A DNA stretch of 64,000 nt, taken from NCBI GenBank assembly GCA_018842655.1, contig JAGTWN010000004.1, positions 1,116,001-1,180,000 on the forward strand, written 5' to 3'. Positions 10,472-19,912 of the stretch are shown here, in pieces (positions within the stretch are counted from its first letter, which is position 1; each line of letters starts with the position of its first letter). Position numbers and translations under genes: made by a program. The DNA comes from Candidatus Pantoea haifensis. GTDB taxonomy: Bacteria; Pseudomonadota; Gammaproteobacteria; Enterobacterales; Enterobacteriaceae. The notes beneath the pieces were generated by a model. The model was not told the DNA's origin and did not search any database. It saw nothing but the letters and a program-made list of their open reading frames with translations.

Positions 10472-11425
10472 TCAACGTGTTATTGAGTGCGCGCTGGCGT
10501 GGCATCAGGCGCAGCAGTCTGTCTGGTTATGTACCGTTTTACATACCTATGGTTCCTCACCGCGTGCGCCTGGCACCATGATGGTGATTAATCATCTGGG
10601 AGAGCATTGCGGCTCGCTTTCCGGCGGCTGCATTGAAGAAGATTTTCTGCAACAACTCTCATCAGGCGCTTATCGCGAATGCAGTGAGATTGTGCGCTAT
10701 GGAGAGGAGGCTTGCGTCCCAGTGTCGTGTTACCCTGCGGTGGCAGTGTAGACGTATTGATTGAAAACCTCCCTGCTGATGAAGAGAGTCTGAAACTGCT
10801 TGAGGCTATGCAGGCCGCGCTAACAGGTAAACAACACCTGGTTAAAAAGCTGTGTGTGGGGCAACGGGCGCAGTGGCACACTGTGCCGCCAGATCAAAGG
10901 CTGCCCGCCTTATCTCACGATCCGCAACAGGTCGTGATCCCGGTCGGAGCCGTACCCGTGCTGCTCATTGCGGGCTACTCGGTCGTGGCGTTTGAGTGTA
11001 TCCGGCTGGCATTGATCCTCGGATTCAGGGTCACCGTTTGTGAATACCGGGCAGAGCAGCTTGCTGAAATTGAGCGTCATTTCGGCGCAGATTTTAATGT
11101 CAGCATTGTTCCGCAGCATCCTGCCAAATGGCTGGAAACCCATGAGATCAGCAGTAAAGTCGCTATTTTGTCACTGACACACGATCCGCGTATTGATGAG
11201 CTCACCATGATGGAGGCGGTAAATACACCTGCTTTTTATCTGGGGGTAATGGGATCAGCTAAAAACAGCGCAAAGCGCCGACAGCGGCTGGTCGAGTTCG
11301 GTGGGCTGAACAGTGATGAGCTTTCACGTATTCAGGCTCCGGTTGGCATGCGGATCGGCAGTAAAACGCCCGCAGAGATCGCCTTGTCAGTCATGGCTGA
11401 CGTGGTGCGGGTGAAAAATAGCTAA
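10458..11425 (+). CDS. XdhC/PaoD-family molybdenum cofactor insertion chaperone (frameshifted)
   Basis: N-terminal XdhC domain motifs are GSSPRAPGTM and SLSGGCIEEDF (the conserved cysteine region); the C-terminal Rossmann part shows VLLIAGYSVVAFE, YLGVMGSAKNSAKRR and GMRIGSKTPAEIALS. XdhC and PaoD bind sulfurated Moco and load it into the large subunit. One base is missing at GG 10709-10710; repaired length is 322 residues. It closes the five-gene enzyme operon that starts at 5986. Confidence 0.85.
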
Positions 11426-11528
11426 GGGACTTTATTCCGGAACAGCGGCTTTATTGATGTGATCCCGGTTATTACTGTGCAGGTTAGTGTATTAACCTGC
11501 TTAATAACCACGTTTACAGGTCAACACC

Positions 11529-12933
11529 ATGAAATCACATTGCCGCTACGTCTTAAAGAAGATCCCGCCACCGCATGTCTTTCGTCACGCTCGTCGCCAT
11601 TTTCTTGCCAGTGAGACGATGAAGCAGCGACTTGCCGAAATCGTGCGGTTAATGAGGTTACAGGGACTCAACCACCTGGTTATTTACGCAGATAAAGAGC
11701 ACGGTGGAAATTTTGAGTACCTGGCAGGGTTTATTCCGCGCTTCGAAGAGGCGTTGCTGGTGGTCAGTGAAAAAGGCGAGCTGACTTACATCATGGGCAA
11801 TGAGAACCTCAAACTGGTTCCTTTTGCCCGTCTTTCAGGTGCCTGTCTGCATGCTCCGGTTTTTTCTCTGCCTAATCAACCCATGGAAAACGATCGGCCA
11901 CTCTCCGCGTTACTGGCGCGCGCAGGGGTGATGCCGGGTAACAAAACAGGGGTAGTGGGCTGGAAGCTGTTTACCGGACAGCAGACGCCGCTGTTTGATG
12001 TACCCGCTTTTATCTTCGAGGCAATTAAACAGGCTGCTGGTGGGGCAGAGAAGGTCATCAACGCCACCGGGATTTTTATCTCGCCTGAATATGGTGCCCG
12101 GCGCCTGAATCGGGCAGATGAGATCGCTTTTTATGAATACGGCGCCAGTCTCGCTTCTGGCGCTATGCTTTCTGCCCTGGACGCCGTGGCACCGGGCAAA
12201 ACTGAAAAAGAAATTGGGCAATTGCTGATGGCAGATGGACAGCCGAACACTGTCATCACCATTGCGGCGACGGGCGATCGTTTCACCCACGCTAATCTTT
12301 ATCCCTCAGACAAGCTTATTCAACGGGGATAAGATGTCGCTTACCGTTGGTTATAAAGGGGGGTTAACCAGCCGATCCGCTTATGTGGTTGCTGCGGCCA
12401 GCGATCTGCCTGAAAACGTTTCTGACTGGCTCACCCGGCTGGCGATCCCTTACTACCATGCCGTGGTGACATGGCTGGAAAGTTTGCGTATTGGCATCAC
12501 TGGCGGAGAACTTTATGCTGCCATTGAGCATGTCTTACCGAAAGAGAAGTGGAACTGGCATTTGAATCCAGGACACCTGGTGGCGGATGAAGAGTGGCTC
12601 TGTTCGCCGATAGATAAACATTCAGCTATTGCGCTTGAGAGTGGCATGCTGTTGCAAATCGATATCATCCCGTCTTTACCCGGCTATGGCGGTTGCAGTA
12701 TTGAAGATACGGTTGCGCTTGCCGATGGCGCATTGCAAAGCAGGCTAGCGACCGATTTTCCTGTTGTCTGGGCCAGAATGCAAAGCCGGAAAACCTATCT
12801 AAGCGAAGTGCTTAATATAACGTTGTCTGAAGATGTCCTGTTGCTGTCGAACACGGTAGGGTATCTGCGTCCTTTTTACTCGATAAAGCTTGTGCGCTTA
12901 TCCGGCAGTAAAACGCGCCGGTTGTGTTCATAA
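11529..12933 (+). CDS. M24 (creatinase/prolidase-like) protein, probably not a peptidase; one-base insertion
   Basis: The N-terminal half is a creatinase-type domain and the C-terminal half a pita-bread fold like Xaa-Pro aminopeptidases. The frame breaks at GGGG 12325-12328, where removing one G gives 467 residues. The usual first two metal-binding aspartates are not seen: the region that should hold them reads LTVGYKGGLTSRSAYV. A histidine (LNPGHLV) and a glutamate (SIEDTVAL) remain. It may bind ligand without hydrolysing peptides. A second start at 11619 (MKQRLAEIV) is possible. It follows the molybdo-enzyme operon by about 100 bp and may or may not belong to it. Confidence 0.65.
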
Positions 12934-13017
12934 TGAGACAGTAACGCCTTTAGTTACAACACACATATTTTTTCCTTAAAACAGGATGCATTAACATCAA
13001 AGCAATAAAAGCTCAGC

Positions 13018-13044
13018 AAAAAAACAGGGCAGCCGTGGCTGCCC
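13018..13044 (-). terminator. rho-independent terminator of the DUF1214 operon
   Basis: An 8-bp perfect stem (GGGCAGCC/GGCTGCCC, 2-base loop) lies just downstream of the minus-strand DUF1214 gene and, read on the minus strand, is followed by a run of seven T. Confidence 0.8.
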
Positions 13045-13053
13045 CATAATGGG

Positions 13054-14067
13054 TTATTTGGTCACCGGTTTTACATCAGGCAGGGTATATTCGCCTTTCA
13101 ATACTGAAGGGCCTGGCCGATAAACGCGCATCAGGAAATTCCATCCATCACTGATGTCCAGACGGTTATCCACCTCGCCGCATGCGTCGCGTGAACCAAA
13201 GTAGGTGGTAAAGCTGCCGTCAGAATTCAGCTTGACGTTATTTCCGTTCAGCACGGCATTGTCACTTTTCATATAGCCATCAGCTCCATAGACAGTGACT
13301 GACCAAAAAGCTTTATTTTCGGGCACCTGATACGTTGCTGTGTAACATTGATCTGCCGGAAGGTGGGCATTGTAGTTAATGTAGGTCGCATCTTTATTAG
13401 CAAACAGACCCCAAGCGCCCGCAGCGGCCAGACGGCGACTTTCATCATTAACCTGACCGCGTGGCCCTTGCCATTCATCCGGGTAGCGTTCAAACGTTGA
13501 AAATTGCTTTTCATATTCTGCGCGTAATTTATCGAGTGAAGCAGGATCCCAGTCAGGCTTTGCAAAAGGCACGGCGCTGTTTGCGTGAAGAACAAAACCA
13601 TCCTGTATCCGGTTAGCTTCTTTAACATCAGCTGGATTGCCGGAGTCGAGTAACTGAACCCGAATAGCCAGGAAAACATAATCGGTATTACGCGGCAGCG
13701 ACCAGGTGCCGGGCTTATAAATAACGTCCTGCGCATAATGATCGTTATCTAACACCAGAACTGAAACATAGCGGTTCGCGGGGAAATCAGGCACGGTCAG
13801 GGTAGCGCCTTTACGTACATCAACAATGGCAGAGGAATACAGCGTGTCTTTATTCATTCTGACCACGCCCTGGCTGGCCAGTGCTGGCGGTTGGCGATAG
13901 TAAAAGAACTTATTCACGCCGCCAGCCTGTTGAGCAAAATTATAAAAATAGCGATCAGACTCCGCGCGAATAAATGTTTCTGGCGTGACTTCTTTGAGCT
14001 GTGGTGCCGCGACCAGCGTAGAGCAAAACGGCAGCGTACAGGCTAACAGTAATAATTGTTTTTTCAT
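13054..14067 (-). CDS. DUF1254/DUF1214 exported protein
   Basis: A 337-residue protein with a signal peptide (MKKQLLLLACTLPFCSTLVAA). The C-terminal part (NKAFWSVTVYGADGY, then YRPGPSVLKGEY) is typical of DUF1214, and the middle (RMNKDTLYSSAIVDV) of DUF1254. The function of the family is not established. Its start overlaps the end of the longer paralogue by 4 bp, so both are made from one message and probably act together in the periplasm. A strong terminator follows. Confidence 0.75.
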   Translation of the reverse strand: MKKQLLLLACTLPFCSTLVAAPQLKEVTPETFIRAESDRYFYNFAQQAGGVNKFFYYRQPPALASQGVVRMNKDTLYSSAIVDVRKGATLTVPDFPANRYVSVLVLDNDHYAQDVIYKPGTWSLPRNTDYVFLAIRVQLLDSGNPADVKEANRIQDGFVLHANSAVPFAKPDWDPASLDKLRAEYEKQFSTFERYPDEWQGPRGQVNDESRRLAAAGAWGLFANKDATYINYNAHLPADQCYTATYQVPENKAFWSVTVYGADGYMKSDNAVLNGNNVKLNSDGSFTTYFGSRDACGEVDNRLDISDGWNFLMRVYRPGPSVLKGEYTLPDVKPVTK

Positions 14068-15463
14068 GGTTTCTCCGATCTAACAGCTTCTTGTAATGAT
14101 GGTACTTTCCATTGCCCATTCAGCACGCTGGGTCCAGGCAAGTAGAGACGCATAACCACATAAATTGGCCCGTCTGGCGCGGGTAGCCAGTTCGATTCCA
14201 GGGATTTTCCAGGCGAATGGCTTTGGAGGTAGAGCGTAAACCCGCCATCGGTATTGCGTTTGAGATCGGTTAACATCGCTGAGTTAATCAAATAGCGATT
14301 GATGGGGTTGTCGACCAGGAATTTTGTTTTACCGTCATACATCGTAATCGACCAAAATGCGTTAACCGACGGCAGCTGATCGCCTGCGAATGTTAACTGA
14401 TAATTGGCTTTTGAAGCATCCAGCGGATGGCCCGCCTTGTCCAGTTGCCACGCCGGATAAATCGCTTCTTCTGCGGAATTGCCATACAGGCCAAGTTTCG
14501 CCCCCACAGCGCGTTCAAGATATTTTCCTTTCATCTCTTCTGGCGTACCAAAATAGCCAAGGGAGGAGGTGACCTTTAACGCCGTTGACACCAGCGTTTT
14601 TTCTGCATCTTTTTGACCCTGAGCAATCGCCGCTAAAATCTCGGGTGACAATGCCGGCGGCCAGGGTTTGCCCGCCCCAATGCCGATTTGGCTAAAACGC
14701 TGTAACAGGGCCGATTCGTAAGGTAGCGGCGGGCTAAACTGAAGCAGGAAATTTAAGGTTGAGAAGGTCTGATCGGGTATTTGGTCACGGCTGATAACTG
14801 GCCAGTTTACTGCGGGGAAGTTGTTGGAGCTTTTTGGCCTAAATAGCTGCTTAGCGGCTCGACGTTATACTGACGCTGAATCTGTTTTACGTTCTCAATA
14901 TCTTCAGGAGATTTAAGTTGAGTACGGAACTGTGAAAACATCAGAGAGGTCGGGCTAACCACAATTCGTTTTATCCCTTTCGGTAATTCACCGTGCCAGC
15001 CCGGACCGGCAATCAAAAATTTGCCTCCTGCGTTACCGTCGCGTCGCGTCCCTAAATAGTCGACATTATGTGAATAGAGATCCACCAGTTGTAAGGAGTA
15101 ATAGCGGTCTTGTTCAACCGGCGGAAGCGTGACCACTAAAGGTTCAGCGCGGAGATCCATAATCAGGTAAGAGTAGGGTGTATCAGAATTTGGCGTCACC
15201 ACGCCAGTATCTTGCGGACCAAAAACCTTAGGAACATTGTTAATTTGATTAACAGGACCTTTATATTGCTCGCCATTTTTGTCCAGCGCCCAGGCGTAAA
15301 TACTGTTGTAATTTTCTGTCATTGGGTAGCCATAAAGCCACGCTTCCTGAGCAATCTGACGCGCCTGTTGTGGCGAAACAGCACTGACATTGGCGAATAG
15401 CTGGCCGCTAAAACACGCGAGTAAAACAGCGGGCAAACAGTGTTTTTTGAGTTTATTTAACAT
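14064..15463 (-). CDS. DUF1254-DUF1214 exported protein (frameshifted)
   Basis: Signal peptide MLNKLKKHCLPAVLLACFSGQLFA, then DUF1254 (WLYGYPMTENYNSIYAW, TPNSDTPYSY) and DUF1214 (VNAFWSITMYDGK, YLPGPSVLNGQW). The frame breaks at the GGGG run 14814-14817; one added base joins the halves into 466 residues, the normal full length. It is the longer partner of the overlapping gene at 13054-14067. The truncated maturase stub lies 37 bp upstream on the same strand. Confidence 0.78.
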
Positions 15464-15499
15464 AAAGAGTTTTCCTGTTAAGGCATAACGCTGAACCGA

Positions 15500-15688
15500 T
15501 TAAAAGCAGTAAGCGCAATCAAGATTGCATTGTGAGCCTGAGGGTTTAAGGGCGACGTGAAATTGATAATGATCGCCATCTTTAAGCGCGGGGAGTTGTA
15601 AGGGAGGCGAGATTAAATCCGTCAGTGTTGTCTCGGGAATGGCTTGTGAAACCTTCACAACATATGCAACTTCAGTCTCTGTTTTCAT
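15500..15688 (-). pseudogene. truncated anaerobic sulfatase-maturase (radical SAM) stub
   Basis: A 62-residue frame with a good ribosome site (TTAAGG five bases before ATG). Its end, FHVALKPSGSQCNLDCAYCF, is the N-terminal region of anaerobic sulfatase-maturating enzymes, including all three cysteines of the CxxxCxxC cluster site. A stop follows directly after CAYCF, and 37 bp later the DUF1254 gene starts, so the other 300 or more residues are absent rather than frameshifted. The enzyme cannot be active. Translation of the stub may still feed ribosomes to the operon below it. Confidence 0.65.
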
Positions 15689-16656
15689 GTTGACCTTAAG
15701 AGCATTTTAAACAAGCGGGTAAGGTTTAAGTCAGTCCATACGGTTCGTGATAATTGGTCTGGGTGAATATTGAGGCGGGTAATTATATCCAGCTTGTGCA
15801 CCATTAAACTGGATTAAAATTCATGAAAAGTTGTCTTCCTTCAAAGAAAAGAGATCTGTTGTGTAAAGTTGAGACAGCCTGGTACTAAATCGAGATGCTC
15901 ATCCGTTATGTGAGATGTCCGCATGTCAGCAAAACTGAAATGCCTCTGCATTCACGACGGAGTCAGGGAAACCCTGGTAAAGGGATGATAAACCGGGCAT
16001 ATCAATAATTACGAAAGAGGCAAGTAGAGGTGTGGAGCAAACTATTTCTCAGCTTAAATGGAACGACGAGATAAAATATTATTGCGAATTTATTGAATCC
16101 CGAAACCAACCGCAGTTATTTGGAAGTCCTGAGAATGTCATTTTCTTTGGGAAAATTTACCAGGCGTGAAGCATCAGATGGGCGCGTTCCATGCAGCAGT
16201 TCTGCGAGATTTTCACACGCCAGCGTTGGCCCAAAGTCTGTATAGCATTCGTGAATTATGTTGAGTCTATTACCGGGTAAGATCTGCGGGGAGCTGATTA
16301 TTGCAGAGCTTTCCACGGCGATGGACAGACATACCAAACAGGCATGTTCGCCAGAACAAGAAAGAAGATGTCGGTACGGGCAATCAGAAATACCCAGGCG
16401 CTACGCGACCATGTGCAAGTCGACAACATCCTGAATTTTGCCGGTATACCGTAGATGCGCATAATGTATATTATGTTAAATTGGAAATCTGGCTTCGTTC
16501 TTTCTTTCCACGCTTTGTGTTTACTTCTCTGCCCTTCACGCTGTTCCATACCGAATGACATTCACCAGGCATTACGCCTGCAATCAGAGTCGATTTTGTT
16601 GTAATGACGGCGTACTCTGTACCACACAAAATAAAAACCCAACGCATCGCACTTAT
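15689..16656. other. decayed intergenic stretch
   Basis: About 970 bp without an intact gene. A short open frame at 16032-16170 on the plus strand (about 45 residues, GTG start, beginning MEQTISQLKWNDEI) is not recognised. A transposase-like fragment lies on the minus strand at 16116-16337. The rest shows no coding or RNA signal. The overall look is scar tissue from past insertion and deletion. Confidence 0.45.
16116..16337 (-). mobile_element. remnant of a transposase (ISNCY/IS1202-like)
   Basis: The minus-strand reading frame contains IIHECYTDFGPTLACENLAE, which resembles the segment [H/E]KYxDFGPTLAxEKLAE found before the catalytic core of ISNCY-type transposases. Similarity is lost within about 15 residues on the C-terminal side, and no terminal repeats or full transposase are nearby. 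It is a short, non-functional fragment; the family assignment is from memory of the motif. Confidence 0.4.
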
Positions 16657-17574
16657 ATGATTGTTCGTCCATCTCAGCACTGGTTCCGTCGTTTATTTGA
16701 CTGGCACGGTTCGGTGCTTTCAAAGATTCTGTTTCGCCTGTCGCTTAACCTGTTGATGTCGGTTATCGCTATTCTGAGTTACCAGTGGTACGAGTCGCTC
16801 GGCATTCATCTTACCACTGCACCTTTCAGCTTATTGGGCGTGGCTATCGCCATCTTCCTCGGTTTTCGTAATAACGCCAGTTATGCCCGTTTCACTGAAG
16901 CACGCGTTCTTTGGGGCTCGTTGCTCATTACTCAACGCTCCCTGTTACGTCAGATTAAAAGCAGCCTGTTGTCAGATGAAGCGGCAGCAAAAGAATTTGC
17001 GGCAATAATGACAGCCTTTAGCTGGAGCCTGAAACATCAGCTGCGTCAAACCGATGCGCGTGCTGATCTGCAGCGCCTGCTGCCAACGCACTGGCACGAT
17101 CAGGTATTGGATAATCCGATGCCAGCCAGTCAATTGCTGTTGTGCATGGGAATTTGGTCCGGCGAACAACGCGAAAAAGGCGCAATTTCAGATATCGTCT
17201 GGCAAAGCATTGATAAAAATTTCAATCAGCTCTCTCATGTGCTTGGCGGCTGTGAGCGCATTGCGTCCACCCCTATTCCTTTTGCTTACAGTCTGATGTT
17301 GCATCGTACCGTCTATCTGTTTTGTACTCTGCTGCCGTTTGCGTTGGTAAAGGATTTACACTTTATGACGCCGCTGGTATCCGTATTTGTCTCCTACACC
17401 TTTTTGTCACTGGAATCACTGGCTGAAGAGCTGGAAGATCCCTTTGGCATGACGGCAAATGATTTGCCACTGGATGCTATTTGCGTAGCCATTGAGCGCA
17501 ACCTGAAAGCGATGAACAGTGACTTTCCGCTCCCGCCTGCTTTGCAACCCGACAAGCATTTTAATTTAACATAA
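16657..17574 (+). CDS. yneE: bestrophin-family anion channel, YneE-like
   Basis: A 305-residue membrane protein close to E. coli YneE throughout: MIVRP.QHW start, APFSLLGVAIAIFLGFRNNASYARFTEAR, ASTPIPFAYSLMLHRTVYLFC, and the C-terminal LAEELEDPFG and NDLPLDAIC. Bestrophin homologues form pentameric inner-membrane anion channels, and the TPIPFAY segment lines the pore neck in characterised members. The start is chosen by alignment with YneE; a longer in-frame extension is not conserved. It stands alone on the plus strand before curA. Confidence 0.92.
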   Translation: MIVRPSQHWFRRLFDWHGSVLSKILFRLSLNLLMSVIAILSYQWYESLGIHLTTAPFSLLGVAIAIFLGFRNNASYARFTEARVLWGSLLITQRSLLRQIKSSLLSDEAAAKEFAAIMTAFSWSLKHQLRQTDARADLQRLLPTHWHDQVLDNPMPASQLLLCMGIWSGEQREKGAISDIVWQSIDKNFNQLSHVLGGCERIASTPIPFAYSLMLHRTVYLFCTLLPFALVKDLHFMTPLVSVFVSYTFLSLESLAEELEDPFGMTANDLPLDAICVAIERNLKAMNSDFPLPPALQPDKHFNLT

Positions 17575-17819
17575 TGCTTTGCCTGCAGAGGTTTTCATAT
17601 TCTGCGGTTTTGCAGCAGGTGTTTTATTATGGCTTGATGAATGTTGTAACTTAATTGCGTAAGCACATATCTTAAAGAGCAAGCCCCCGTCCGGTTTTAG
17701 CCTCCTGCCTTGTAAATTCACGCCCCACAATCCGCTAATCTGCTTACCCTCTGCTAAAACTACACTCTGTTGAAGCAAAAATGTTTTTCTACAATGTTCC
17801 CCTGAATAAGGATGAAATA

Positions 17820-18851
17820 ATGCCAAATCAGTCTCCCGTCAATCACGCATGGCTTCTGGCTTCACGCCCTAACGGCGAACCGACAAAAGATAATTTCCGC
17901 TTTATCGAACACGCGATACCGGAACTCAAACAGAATGAAGTGTTATTGCGGACCGTCTATTTGTCGCTGGATCCTTACATGCGTGGACGTATGGATGAGG
18001 GAAAATCTTATGCACCGCCCGCGGAGCTGGATAAGCCGATGGTTGGCGGAACAGTATGCCAGGTTGAAGCCTCTGAACACCCTGACTACCAGCAAGGTGA
18101 CTGGGTACTCGGGCAAAGCGGATGGCAGGAATATGCCGTATCGGATGGCAGCGATTTGACTAAACTGGGCACCGATCTGCCCCATCCTTCCTGGGCGTTG
18201 GGCATTCTGGGTATGCCCGGATTTACCGCGTACATGGGACTCATGAATATTGGTCAGCCTAAGGCGGGTGAAACCCTGGTTGTCGCCGCCGCTACGGGGC
18301 CGGTTGGCGCAACGGTAGGACAATTAGCCAAACTCAAAGGCTGCCGCGTGGTTGGCGTGGCTGGCGGTGAGGAAAAGTGTCGCTATGGCATTGAAACGCT
18401 GGGTTTTGACGCCTGCCTTGATCACCATCAGGAGGACTTCGCCGAACAGCTGAAAAATGCCTGTCCGGACGGTATTGATATCTATTTTGAGAATGTCGGT
18501 GGAAAAGTATTTGATGCCGTATTCCCGCTGCTCAACACTGCTGCGCGCGTGCCGGTATGTGGTTTGGTTTCAGGCTACAGCTCGAAAGACCTTCCCGAAG
18601 GCCCCGACCGCACGCCATTAATCATGGCCGGTATCCTTAAGCGTCGTATTCATATGCAAGGCTTTATTATCTTTCAGGATTATGGCGACCGTTATCCTGA
18701 ATTTTTATCCGCGATGTCGCCTCTGGTGGAAAACAAAAAGATTCACTACCGTGAGCATGTTATTGAGGGATTAGACAATGCCCCACAGGCTTTTATTGAC
18801 ATGTTAAGCGGTAAGAATTTTGGTAAGACGGTTGTGAAAGTCTCTTCGTAA
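17820..18851 (+). CDS. curA: NADPH-dependent MDR oxidoreductase, CurA/YncB-like
   Basis: A 343-residue zinc-independent medium-chain reductase. The nucleotide-binding motif AATGPVGATVGQLAK lies near residue 155, and YFENVGGKVFDAVFPLL and RIHMQGFIIFQDY are characteristic of the leukotriene B4 dehydrogenase/curcumin reductase group. E. coli CurA (YncB) reduces curcumin and other alpha,beta-unsaturated ketones. The start MPNQSP has AAGGA seven bases upstream. A 12-bp hairpin follows the stop. Confidence 0.9.
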   Translation: MPNQSPVNHAWLLASRPNGEPTKDNFRFIEHAIPELKQNEVLLRTVYLSLDPYMRGRMDEGKSYAPPAELDKPMVGGTVCQVEASEHPDYQQGDWVLGQSGWQEYAVSDGSDLTKLGTDLPHPSWALGILGMPGFTAYMGLMNIGQPKAGETLVVAAATGPVGATVGQLAKLKGCRVVGVAGGEEKCRYGIETLGFDACLDHHQEDFAEQLKNACPDGIDIYFENVGGKVFDAVFPLLNTAARVPVCGLVSGYSSKDLPEGPDRTPLIMAGILKRRIHMQGFIIFQDYGDRYPEFLSAMSPLVENKKIHYREHVIEGLDNAPQAFIDMLSGKNFGKTVVKVSS

Positions 18852-18860
18852 CACTTTTCC

Positions 18861-18896
18861 CGTGACAGCACCACACTATGCTCAGGTGCTGTCACG
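18861..18896 (+). terminator. hairpin after curA
   Basis: Perfect 12-bp arms (CGTGACAGCACC/GGTGCTGTCACG) around a 12-base loop start 10 bp after the curA stop. The T-tract that follows is weak, so it is either a poor intrinsic terminator or an mRNA 3'-end stabiliser. Confidence 0.55.
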
Positions 18897-19031
18897 CCTT
18901 TACGGCCTCCCTCGACATTTTGCATGCAACCCTTTGTAAATCTCAGTTTGCGCTCCCTGTATCCTGCCTGGCGGCCTATTATACCGACTCGCCAGACGGC
19001 TGGTGTAAACAGGGAAACAGGGAAACAGGAT

Positions 19032-19798
19032 ATGGTCGAAGGAATGATTTGGCTAACCGGCAGCGTGATTGCGTTATCTGTTGGCAGCTTTATTACCGTT
19101 ATCGCTTACCGGTTGCCTCAGCGTATACTTGATCCGAACTCAACACTGTCTTTATCGTGGCCCCGCTCACATTGTCCAGGCTGTAAAACGCCATTGCGCC
19201 TGCGCGATAACATTCCGCTGCTGAGCTGGCTGTGGCTGCGGGGAAAATGCCATGCCTGTCAACGGCCCATCGGCTGGCGCTACCCGGCTATCGAAGCGAG
19301 TACCGCTGTTATTAGCCTGCTGCTGACCGCATTACTGCCTCATAATGTGATGCTGCTGTTCTCTCTGTTATTGATCTGGAGCTTGCTCGCGTTAAGCCTG
19401 ACAGACGTTGAATTTCAGTTATTACCGGATGCGTTAACGCTTCCCTGCTTTGGCTGGGATTACTGCTACATGCTTTTGACCTGCTGGCAGGTAGCTTAGC
19501 CGATGCCGTATTCGGTGCCGCTTTGGGTTACGCGCTGTTATGGATATTCGCCAACGGCTACCGTTGCTTGCGTGGTACAGACGCTCTGGGAATGGGTGAT
19601 GCCAAGCTGCTTGCAGCATTGGGTGCCTGGCTTGGCTGGCAGATGCTGCCATTGGTGTTGCTGATTTCAACAACCAGCGGTCTCTGTTATGCCCTAACGG
19701 CGAAGCTTATTTTCAAACGCTCGCTGGGCCGGGCTATTCCGTTAGGCCCGTGGCTCTCACTGGCAGGCGCGTGGTTATATCTCAGGGAATTACTTTAG
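19032..19798 (+). CDS. type IV prepilin peptidase / methyltransferase (A24A), frameshifted
   Basis: A polytopic inner-membrane aspartic peptidase. The cytoplasmic zinc loop has CPGC and CHAC; the catalytic aspartates lie in LTDVEFQLLPD and GMGDAKLLA (GxGD). One base is missing at CCC 19443-19445; repaired length is 255 residues, near that of GspO/PilD/HofD. No pilin or secretion genes flank it, so it is an orphan serving pseudopilins or pilins encoded elsewhere. The start MVEGMIW is preceded by a short tandem repeat (CAGGGAAA) that could act as ribosome site; an ATG at 19044 is an alternative. Confidence 0.82.
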
Positions 19799-19845
19799 CG
19801 TTGAAAAGGCCCTTTATGCTGTTCCAGGCCCTTCACGCTGCTTCA

Positions 19846-19876
19846 GGAAAAAACCGGTGACGCTGGGCCACCGGTT
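19846..19876 (-). terminator. rho-independent terminator of the PQQ dehydrogenase gene
   Basis: Arms AACCGGTG/CACCGGTT with a 9-base loop. On the minus strand the stem is followed by TTTTTT. It lies about 40 bp past the stop of the dehydrogenase gene. Confidence 0.8.
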
Positions 19877-19912
19877 GAAAATAATCCCTGTAAGCGTTCA
19901 GTTTCTGCGCCG

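Noticed and set aside
16032-16170. A 45-codon plus-strand frame
   Set aside because: No family resemblance, GTG start with no clear ribosome site, overlaps the transposase remnant; mentioned only within the intergenic entry.
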